Shown: piece by piece, positions 1 through 4,658 of the stretch
How positions within the stretch are numbered: the first letter of the stretch is position 1
Layout: each line of letters opens with the position of its first letter
Assembly: GCA_025351675.1 (NCBI GenBank)
Contig: JANXVK010000167.1
Coordinates: 1-6,021, forward strand
Source: Rhizobacter sp.
GTDB lineage: Bacteria > Pseudomonadota > Gammaproteobacteria > Burkholderiales > Burkholderiaceae_C
DNA length: 6,021 nt
Reading direction: 5' to 3'
Program-made: the position numbers and the translations under genes
The notes under the pieces: generated by a model
Told to the model about the DNA's origin: nothing
The model's database searches: none
The model's input: the letters and a program-made list of their open reading frames with translations, nothing else

Positions 1-574
1 CACCAATCGTGGCTTCGTCGGCCTCGTTCAGCCGCGAGCGGTTGTGGTAGATCACCTTCATGCCGAAGCCGAGCGCGCCGCGCCGGGCGATCGCCTGGCC
101 GATGCGGCCCATGCCGAGCACGCCCATCGTCGCGCCATGCACATCGCTGCCGGCGAACATGTCGAAGCTCCACTTGGTCCACTCACCGCGCCGCAAGAAG
201 TGCTCGCTCTCGGTGATGCGGCGGGCCGCGGCCATCATCAGCGCAAAGCCGAAATCGGCGGTGGTTTCGGTCAGTACATCGGGCGCATTGCTCACCAGGA
301 CGCCGTGCGCGGTGCAGGCCGGCACGTCAACATTGTTGTAGCCGACCGCCATGCTGCACACGGCGCGCAGGTCCGGGCAGGCGTCGAGCAGAGCAGTGTC
401 GATCGGCTGCGTGCCGGTGATGAACACGCCGGCCTTGCCTTGCAGGTGCAAGACCAGTTCGGCCGGCGACCAGACGACGTCGCTGGTGTTGTCTTCGACA
501 TCGAAGTGCTCACGCAGGCGATCGACGATGTCCGGAAAGACCGCGCGGCAGACGAGAACGGATGGCTTGCTCAC
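1..574 (-). CDS. D-2-hydroxyacid dehydrogenase (glyoxylate/hydroxypyruvate reductase type), 3' part missing
   Basis: A cytosolic NAD(P)H-dependent reductase of 2-oxoacids such as glyoxylate or hydroxypyruvate is predicted. Only the first 191 codons are present; the gene runs off the left edge. The start is the GTG at 574-572, preceded six bases upstream by GAGGAG (complement of 581-586), a strong ribosome binding site. The protein begins MSKPSVLVCRAVFPDIVDRL. Visible family features are the substrate-domain segment SMAVGYNNVDV (about residues 74-84), the segment NAPDVLTETTADFGFALM (about 96-113) typical of glyoxylate reductases, and the Rossmann nucleotide-binding glycine motif GMGRIG (154-159). 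The arginine and glutamate/histidine catalytic residues of the family lie beyond the window, so activity cannot be checked. It is the last visible gene of the minus-strand operon, and its ribosome binding site overlaps the antiporter stop codon, which suggests coupled translation. The exact substrate is uncertain; the family call is firm. Confidence 0.93.
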   Translation of the reverse strand, partial: MSKPSVLVCRAVFPDIVDRLREHFDVEDNTSDVVWSPAELVLHLQGKAGVFITGTQPIDTALLDACPDLRAVCSMAVGYNNVDVPACTAHGVLVSNAPDVLTETTADFGFALMMAAARRITESEHFLRRGEWTKWSFDMFAGSDVHGATMGVLGMGRIGQAIARRGALGFGMKVIYHNRSRLNEADEATIG

Positions 575-584
575 GAAAAACTCC

Positions 585-1332
585 TCAACGAAACCAGATG
601 AAGGTGATCAGCACGAACAACGGGATCAGGATGGCACCCGACCACGCCATGCAGCCGAAGAAGCTGGGCATTTTGATGCCGCGGCTTTCGGCGATGGCTT
701 TGACCATGAAGTTCGGCGCGTTGCCGATGCAGGTGTTCGCGCCCATGAAGACCGAGCCGGCCGACACCGCCGCGAGCGTCGCGGCCAGGCGCGTCACCAG
801 CAGCTGCGCGTCGCCGCCGGCGAGGTTGAAGAACACCAGGTAGGTCGGCGCGTTGTCGAGGAACGAGCTCAACAGCCCGCTGAACCCGAAGTACGCCCGA
901 GGCAGCGGCTGGCCGTCGGGCCCCGTGACGGCGCGCGCGACCGCCGCAAAAGCGCTGGCCCCGCCAGCCCCGCCGGCCTTCAGCATCGCGAGCATCGGAA
1001 TCATCGTGACGAAGATGCCGATGAACAGCTCGGCGACTTCCTTCATCGGGCCCCACGAGAACTCGTTGGCGGCACGCACGACCTTCGGCGTGATCGCGAG
1101 CGAGATCAGCGTCAGCTCGACGCCGAACAGCGACTCGGCCAGCAGCGTGTGGGCGACCGCGTGGCCGGCCGCGAACGGCAGCAGCAACGCGAGCGACCAG
1201 CCGAGCGCGATTCTTCCGGCGTCGCGCTGCCACAGCGCGGGTGCCCGCAGCGGCAGCAACGCGATTGACAGCAGCATTGCCCGCGAACGGAACGCCCCAC
1301 CAAGCCGAGAGCTGCCCCCCGGCGACGCTCAT
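585..1332 (-). pseudogene. Degraded PF16980-type (CitMHS_2) putative citrate / sodium:proton antiporter: frameshift plus internal deletion
   Basis: This is an inner-membrane transporter remnant. The natural start is probably the ATG at 1332-1330, which overlaps the nitroreductase stop as ATGA and reads MSVAGGQLSAWWGVPFAG. That frame then loses all resemblance to the family. The family sequence resumes one base over at 1277 (MLLSIALLPLRAPALW), so an extra A at about 1278 shifts the frame. From 1277 the open frame of 230 codons runs to the TGA at 587-585. It contains the family's N-terminal helix region (through HTLLAE, residue 48 from 1277) joined directly to its C-terminal half: ITPKVVRAANEFSWGP, a helix at ELFIGIFVTMIPMLAMLKAG, SSFLDNAPTYLVFFNLAGG, GSVFMGANTCIGNAPNFMVK, MPSFFG and a final helix ending FIWFR. 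From memory, intact relatives are about 440-480 residues, so roughly 200 central residues are missing at about 1134. A short functional protein from the ATG at 1277 is possible but unlikely. Whether substrates are citrate or Na+/H+ is unsettled for this family. Confidence 0.8.
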
Positions 1333-2039
1333 TCCATGAAGCGCGCGAACCCCGTGACCGGCTCGCGCTCGGTCACCAGCGTGTTCTCGACCGCAGCCGG
1401 GTCGGCCCAGCCGAGCGACATGCCGCAGACCACTTGCTCGTCGTCGGGCATGCCGATGTGCTCGCCGATGATGCGGTGGAACTGCATGAACGCAGCTTGC
1501 GGGCAGGTGTCCAGGCCGCGGCCACGCGCCGCGACCATCACGCTTTGCAGGAACATGCCGTAGTCGAGCCAGCTGCCCTGCTGCATCACGCGGTCGATCG
1601 TGAAGATCAGGCCGACCGGCGCGTTGAAGAACTCGTAGTTGCGGCGGTGCTGCGCGTGCATGCGCGCCTTGTCGGTCTTGGCGATGTCGAGCAAGCCGTA
1701 CAGGTCCCAGCCGACCTTGCGGCGGCGGTCGATGAACGGCGACTTCCACTCGGTCGGGTAGTAGGCGTACTCCTCGCTGTGCTTCGCGCGCTCTTCGGGG
1801 TCGTCGTAGGCCGCGGCGACCTTGCGCGAGAGCTCGGTCTTGGCGTCGCCGGTCAGCACGCAGACCTTCCACGGCTGCGTGTTCGTGCCCGACGGTGCGC
1901 GCGCCGCGACTTCGAGGATCGCCGCGATCGTCTCGCGCGGCACCGGTGTCGGCAGGAAGGCGCGCAGCGAGCGGCGCGTGATGATCGCGGTGTCGACAGC
2001 CGCGGTCTGTTCGGGTGTTGGCTGGGTCGTCATGCTCAC
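1329..2039 (-). CDS. Nitroreductase-family FMN oxidoreductase
   Basis: A 236-residue cytosolic flavoprotein of the nitroreductase superfamily, which uses NAD(P)H to reduce nitroaromatics, quinones or related acceptors. The FMN-binding signature RRSLRAFLPTPVP sits at residues 22-34 (RRS for the phosphate). PSGTNTQPWK at 49-58 is the classic flavin-contacting loop, GLDTCPQ occurs at 175-181, and the C-terminal CGMSLGWADPAAVENTL segment starts near 205. Length and order match the NfnB/4-nitrobenzoate-reductase branch. I chose the GTG at 2039-2037 because it overlaps the thioesterase stop as GTGA and has AAGGA five bases upstream; the ATG at 2033-2031 is the alternative and would remove only two residues. 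The stop TGA at 1331-1329 overlaps the ATG of the antiporter remnant. The physiological substrate cannot be told from sequence. Confidence 0.93.
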   Translation of the reverse strand: MSMTTQPTPEQTAAVDTAIITRRSLRAFLPTPVPRETIAAILEVAARAPSGTNTQPWKVCVLTGDAKTELSRKVAAAYDDPEERAKHSEEYAYYPTEWKSPFIDRRRKVGWDLYGLLDIAKTDKARMHAQHRRNYEFFNAPVGLIFTIDRVMQQGSWLDYGMFLQSVMVAARGRGLDTCPQAAFMQFHRIIGEHIGMPDDEQVVCGMSLGWADPAAVENTLVTEREPVTGFARFME

Positions 2040-2488
2040 AGGAGTCCTTGCAGGGTCTGAATCAGGGGCGCGGGCAACGACACCGGGCGGCGCGTCTCGC
2101 GGTCGACATACACGTGGACGAAGTGCCCGCAGGCCGCGGTCATCGGATCAAAGCCGCCGAACAGTCCGATCTCGTAACGCACGCTCGACGCACCGAGCTT
2201 CGCGACACGCAGGCCGGCGTCGACCGTCTGCGGGAACGACACCGGCGAGAAGTAGTTGCAGTGCGTCTCGACCACCAGGCCGATCACCGCGCCGCGCTGC
2301 ACGTCGAGCACGCCGGCCTCGATCAGGTAGCGGTTCACGACCGTGTCGAACCAGCTGTAGTAGACGACGTTGTTGACGTGGCCGTAGGCGTCGTTGTCCG
2401 ACCAGCGGGTCGAGATGCTGCTGAAGTGACGGTAGGCGTCGCGCGGCTGCGAAACGGGCCGAACGATGACGGGTGTGTCGGTGCTCAT
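2036..2488 (-). CDS. Hotdog-fold acyl-CoA thioesterase (4HBT family)
   Basis: A 150-residue cytosolic acyl-CoA thioesterase, expected to hydrolyse acyl-CoA to free acid and CoA; the acyl specificity is not readable. The signature RWSDNDAYGHVNNVVYYSWFD occupies residues 28-48. Within it, Asp33 stands where the catalytic Asp17 of the Pseudomonas 4-hydroxybenzoyl-CoA thioesterase lies, followed by GHVNN. A second conserved stretch, ETHCNYFSPVSFPQTVDAGLRV (about 74-95), forms the core hotdog strands. Length is normal for a single hotdog domain. The start ATG at 2488-2486 overlaps the TGA of the deacetylase (ATGA), so the start is fixed by coupling rather than by a Shine-Dalgarno sequence, and the frame above it belongs to no recognisable domain. 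The stop overlaps the GTG of the nitroreductase. Placement directly behind the deacetylase hints at acyl/acetyl-group metabolism, which is only inference. Confidence 0.93.
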   Translation of the reverse strand: MSTDTPVIVRPVSQPRDAYRHFSSISTRWSDNDAYGHVNNVVYYSWFDTVVNRYLIEAGVLDVQRGAVIGLVVETHCNYFSPVSFPQTVDAGLRVAKLGASSVRYEIGLFGGFDPMTAACGHFVHVYVDRETRRPVSLPAPLIQTLQGLL

Positions 2489-3486
2489 GGCCCCGCATTG
2501 TTCCATTGACGCCAGCTCTCGATCGCCGCGCGGATCGTGCCGAGGTGAACCTGCACCGTGTCTTCGATGACGCACCCGTAGCCGCCCGCCATCGACAGTG
2601 CCACCGGGATGCGCCGTTCGCGCGCGGCCAAAAGCACGCGCCGGTCGCGTTCGGCGAGGCCGGCGGTGGTCAGCTTCAGGCGGCCGAGGCGGTCGCCTTC
2701 GTGCGGGTCGGCACCGGCGAGATAGAAGATCAGGCCGGGCAGCGCCTGCGCGTGATGACGCCAGAGCGCGGCGAGCGCATCGTCGAGCGCGCGCAAGTAG
2801 GCCGCGTCGTCGCAGCCGTCGGGCAGGGCCACATCGAGGTTGCTGCGTTCCTTGCGGAACGGGAAGTTCTTCGCACCGTGCAGCGACAGCGTGAACACGG
2901 TGGGGTCGTCGGCAAAGATCGACGCGCTGCCGTTGCCCTGGTGCACGTCGAGGTCGATGATCGCGACGCGCAGCAGCTGTCGACTCTCTTGGGAGCCTTC
3001 GTGCTGCGCACTCCGGTAGTCGCCCTTGGGGCGGCCCGGCGGGCTCCGGCGATGCCACTCGGCCTGCATCAGACGCGCCGCGACGGCGGCGTCGTTGAAG
3101 ACACAGTAGCCGCTGCCCTTGTCGGCCGTCGCGTGGTGCGTGCCGCCAGCCACGTTGGTCGCGAGGCCGGTGGCGAGCGCCGAGCGCGCGGCGGCGATCG
3201 TCGCGCCGACCGAGCGCCGTGCGCGCTCGACCATCGCTTCGCTCCACGGGAAGCCAATCTCGCGCTGCTGGGCCGCGCTGAGCGTGCCGTCGACCACCGC
3301 CGACAGGTAGCCCGGCGTGTGCGCCAGCGCGAGTTCGCCGTCGCTGGCCGGCAGCGCTTGGCACAGCTGCAAGCCCGGTATGCCTTCGAGTTGCTCGCGC
3401 AGCAGCCGGTACTTCGACATCGGGAAGCGGTGCCCCGGGGGCAGCGGCAGCACGAACTGGTCGGCGTAGAAGGCTTGCATCGGCAT
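2485..3486 (-). CDS. Bacterial histone-deacetylase-family zinc amidohydrolase with an in-frame insert
   Basis: A 333-residue member of the arginase/deacetylase fold, related to bacterial HDAC-like and acetylpolyamine amidohydrolases, which remove acetyl groups from lysine or amine substrates in the cytosol. Catalytic elements are all visible. GGTHHAT carries the tandem histidines His117-His118, and GYCVFND follows at 126-132. DLDVHQGN carries the zinc ligands Asp180 and His182, GADPHEGD carries the third ligand Asp260, and AGGYG holds the catalytic Tyr303. A stretch at about residues 144-171 (RSPPGRPKGDYRSAQHEG in its middle) has no counterpart in the family and breaks the junction with the DLDVH strand, making this protein about 27 residues longer than usual. 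The start is the ATG at 3486; a second ATG two codons on (3480) is possible, and neither has a clear ribosome binding site. It is the first gene of the minus-strand operon and diverges from the phasin gene. The natural substrate is unknown. Confidence 0.93.
   Translation of the reverse strand: MPMQAFYADQFVLPLPPGHRFPMSKYRLLREQLEGIPGLQLCQALPASDGELALAHTPGYLSAVVDGTLSAAQQREIGFPWSEAMVERARRSVGATIAAARSALATGLATNVAGGTHHATADKGSGYCVFNDAAVAARLMQAEWHRRSPPGRPKGDYRSAQHEGSQESRQLLRVAIIDLDVHQGNGSASIFADDPTVFTLSLHGAKNFPFRKERSNLDVALPDGCDDAAYLRALDDALAALWRHHAQALPGLIFYLAGADPHEGDRLGRLKLTTAGLAERDRRVLLAARERRIPVALSMAGGYGCVIEDTVQVHLGTIRAAIESWRQWNNAGP
2974..3057 (-). repeat. Probable short palindromic element inserted in frame in the deacetylase gene
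   Basis: About 84 bases (28 codons, no stop) sit between two blocks of normal deacetylase sequence. The segment contains a perfect stem CGCCC-TTG-GGGCG (3021-3033) and outer inverted arms GGAGCC (2992-2997) and GGCTCC (3042-3047), as dispersed intergenic palindromic elements do. Its translation, with GRPKGDYRSAQHEGS, resembles from memory short translated repeats common in Burkholderiales genomes (RSAQHEGS-like). No second copy is present in this window, so its repeat nature is inference; boundaries are approximate. Confidence 0.55.
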
Positions 3487-3557
3487 AGGTCGAAACGATT
3501 GTGACGGTGGCCCTCACATCGTGTCGAAACCCATCGAATTAGAACTTGCTGACTAAA

Positions 3558-3571
3558 TTGCTGCGCCGCAA
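3558..3571. promoter_or_regulatory. Upstream palindromic operator candidate of the phasin promoter
   Basis: TTGCTGCGCCGCAA is a near-perfect 14-bp palindrome (arms TTGC and GCAA around a GCGC centre) lying 11 bases upstream of the -35 box. It matches the pattern TTGCnGYGCnGCAA shared with a second site at 3620-3633. A PHA-responsive repressor of the PhaR type, known to control phasin genes in related bacteria, is the likeliest ligand, by inference. Confidence 0.5.
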
Positions 3572-3581
3572 CAAAAATAGC

Positions 3582-3609
3582 TTGCAATGCAGGGTCAGGT
3601 CGATATACT
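3582..3609 (+). promoter_or_regulatory. Sigma70-type promoter of the phasin gene
   Basis: A -35 box TTGCAA (3582-3587) and a -10 box TATACT (3604-3609) are separated by 16 bases. Transcription would start at about 3616, giving a leader of roughly 87 bases before the phasin ATG. The -35 box itself lies in TTGCAATGCAG, a partial match to the two flanking palindromes, so the same regulator might touch it. Confidence 0.7.
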
Positions 3610-3619
3610 TCAGTTCATG

Positions 3620-3633
3620 TTGCAGTGCAGCAA
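3620..3633. promoter_or_regulatory. Downstream palindromic operator candidate of the phasin promoter
   Basis: TTGCAGTGCAGCAA repeats the TTGCnGYGCnGCAA pattern of the site at 3558-3571, 62 bases away, which is close to six helical turns. It lies just after the expected transcription start, where a bound repressor would block the polymerase. Confidence 0.5.
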
Positions 3634-3702
3634 TCGCGAACAGCGCGATGCACCCGGCAGCACAACGAATCCTTTTTCACTCACTGTCTGGAGACTTTCA
3701 CC

Positions 3703-4242
3703 ATGATGACCGCCGAACAACTGATGGCCGCCCACAAGTCCAACGTCGAAGTGCTCTTCGGCCTGACCAACAAGGCCTTCGAAGGCGTCGAGAAGCTCGT
3801 CGAGCTGAACCTGCAAGTCGCACGCGCCGCGATCGGCGAAGCCGCCGAAAACACCAAGGCCGTGATGTCGGCCAAGGACGCACAGGAGTTCCTGGCCCTG
3901 CAAGCCAGCCTGCTGCAACCGGCTGCCGAGAAGGCCGCTGCGTACAGCCGTCATCTGTATGACATCGCTGCTGCCACCAGCGCCGAAGTCACCAAGGTTG
4001 CCGAAGCCACCGCCGCCGAAGCGCAGACCAAGTTCCTGTCGGTCGTCGACACCGCCGTGAAGAACGCACCGGCCGGCAGCGAAAACGCCGTGGCGCTGGT
4101 CAAGTCGGCTGTCGCCGCTGCGAACAACGCGTTCGAAGGCGTGCAAAAGGCTGTCAAGCAAGCGACCGAAACCGCGGAAGCCAACTTCCAGTCGTTGAGC
4201 GCCAGCGCGGCCAAGGCCACCAAGGCCAAGCGCGCTGCCTGA
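3703..4242 (+). CDS. phaP: Phasin (PHA granule-associated protein)
   Basis: A 179-residue phasin of the Phasin_2 (PF09361) type, a small amphipathic helical protein that coats polyhydroxyalkanoate granules and controls their size and number. The sequence [20 protein letters not shown], the segment [18 protein letters not shown] (25-42), [10 protein letters not shown] (81-90), the conserved [11 protein letters not shown] (120-130) and a lysine/alanine-rich tail KATKAKRAA are typical of beta-proteobacterial phasins, as are the length and the absence of cysteine. Start: ATG at 3703, with GGAGA at 3690-3694 eight bases upstream; the immediately following ATG at 3706 is the alternative. The motif N(K/N)AFEGV(E/Q)K occurs twice, at 23-31 and 141-149. 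The gene has its own promoter and terminator and stands alone. Codons are strongly biased to C- or G-ending forms, as expected for a highly expressed protein. Two palindromes around the promoter suggest repression until PHA accumulates. Confidence 0.96.
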   Translation: MMTAEQLMAAHKSNVEVLFGLTNKAFEGVEKLVELNLQVARAAIGEAAENTKAVMSAKDAQEFLALQASLLQPAAEKAAAYSRHLYDIAAATSAEVTKVAEATAAEAQTKFLSVVDTAVKNAPAGSENAVALVKSAVAAANNAFEGVQKAVKQATETAEANFQSLSASAAKATKAKRAA

Positions 4243-4323
4243 TCGACCGAGGAGCGATTGGAGCCTCGCCGTAAACTTTTGTAGACGGCGTGAACTTCGC
4301 CGAGTGACATCCATCTGACTTTC

Positions 4324-4347
4324 ACCACGGGCCTAGCTCGTGGTTTT
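4324..4347 (+). terminator. Rho-independent terminator of the phasin gene
   Basis: A nine-pair stem (4324-4332 with 4336-4344, one G-U pair) closes a CTA loop at 4333-4335 and is followed directly by TTTT at 4344-4347. It lies 82 bases after the phasin stop on the same strand; the reverse strand lacks a T run, so it acts on plus-strand transcripts. Confidence 0.75.
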
Positions 4348-4433
4348 CCTGAAGGTTGTCTCCTCGGTAGCTTGATCCTCCTCCAGCTACCTTTCGGCTC
4401 CGAAGCAGCAATGCTTCGGGGCCGCTTGTTTTG
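4348..4433 (+). ncRNA. Possible small RNA or processed 3' RNA with CCTCCTCC loop
   Basis: A seven-pair stem GGTAGCT/AGCTACC (4366-4372 with 4385-4391) exposes a 12-base loop ending CCTCCTCC (4377-4384), preceded by another CTCCTC at 4360-4365. Such C-rich single-stranded motifs can pair with Shine-Dalgarno sequences and are known from several bacterial small RNAs. A strong terminator-like hairpin follows. No convincing promoter is seen immediately upstream; a poor candidate is TTGGAG at 4258 with TGTAGA at 4280. It could instead be read-through of phasin mRNA or just a second terminator region. Confidence 0.3.
4396..4433 (+). terminator. Strong second terminator-like hairpin
   Basis: An eleven-pair stem (4396-4406 with 4413-4423, one T-G pair) closes an AGCAAT loop and is followed by GCTTGTTTTG, a weak T-rich tract. 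The distal arm overlaps a competing stem GGGCCGC/GCGGCCC (4419-4425 with 4435-4441), so the two structures are mutually exclusive. It would back up the phasin terminator or end a small RNA, insulating the reductase downstream. Confidence 0.55.
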
Positions 4434-4478
4434 TGCGGCCCGCTGCGAGCTCCGCCAGTTTTGGCGCTCGCGCCTGTC

Positions 4479-4530
4479 TTATAGCTATGCCGCATAAACA
4501 AAGTCAAACAATGTTCTTTCGGGATATATG
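4479..4530 (+). promoter_or_regulatory. LysR-type binding site and promoter region of the reductase gene
   Basis: TTAT-N11-ATAA at 4479-4497 fits the T-N11-A box of LysR-family regulators. An AT-rich tract follows, with a -10-like TATATG at 4525-4530 and no good -35, as expected for an activator-dependent promoter. Sulfur-assimilation genes in related bacteria are activated by the LysR proteins CysB/Cbl, so one of these is the likeliest ligand. This is inference from context; transcription would begin near 4537. Confidence 0.45.
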
Positions 4531-4658
4531 GAAGCTCCGTACATTCCCGTACTTCGGCGCCGCTGCGGCGCTGCGTCCGACCGGCGACGAACGGGTGACG
4601 ATCGTGGTGGCTGCTGGCCGCGTTGATCGGAACCCAATCAGCCACGAGCCCCGCTGCC

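Larger units (their letters stand above)
3487..3702. promoter_or_regulatory. Divergent control region between deacetylase operon and phasin
   Basis: 216 bases without a gene separate the two divergent starts. The region is markedly more AT-rich than its surroundings between about 3535 and 3615. It holds the phasin promoter, two 14-bp palindromes and, next to the deacetylase start, an imperfect inverted repeat flanked by a GTCGAAAC direct repeat. A minus-strand promoter for the operon must lie here but only a weak -10-like TCTAAT (complement of about 3537-3542) can be suggested, without a good -35 partner. Confidence 0.6.
4243..4658. other. Gene-free stretch between phasin and nitrite/sulfite reductase
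   Basis: 416 bases contain no convincing protein gene; the small open frames on either strand have no start signals or recognisable content. In order the stretch holds a small hairpin CGGCG-N7-CGCCG (4286-4302), the phasin terminator (4324-4347), a two-hairpin unit ending in a terminator-like structure (4366-4433), a LysR-type box with an AT-rich promoter zone (4479-4530), a direct repeat of CCGTAC (4537-4542 and 4547-4552) and a GC palindrome (4557-4571) in the probable leader of the reductase. Confidence 0.7.

Noticed and set aside
571..1872. 433-codon minus-strand open frame spanning the antiporter and nitroreductase
   Set aside because: It is arginine/alanine-rich out-of-frame translation of GC-rich genes. 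Only the short segment after the ATG at 1332 is meaningful, as the antiporter N-terminus.
2473..3504. 343-codon plus-strand open frame opposite the deacetylase
   Set aside because: It is a shadow of the deacetylase, which has all catalytic motifs; the plus-strand translation has low-complexity A/R/V composition and no recognisable domain.
3500..3518. CRP-like TGTGA/TCACA half sites
   Set aside because: The spacer is 9 bases instead of the 6 of a CRP site, so a CRP call is not supported; it is kept only as an unexplained inverted repeat.
4557..4571. Perfect GC palindrome GCGCCGCTGCGGCGC in the reductase leader
   Set aside because: Short GC palindromes arise often in such DNA; without a T tract or second copy it cannot be called a terminator or operator.
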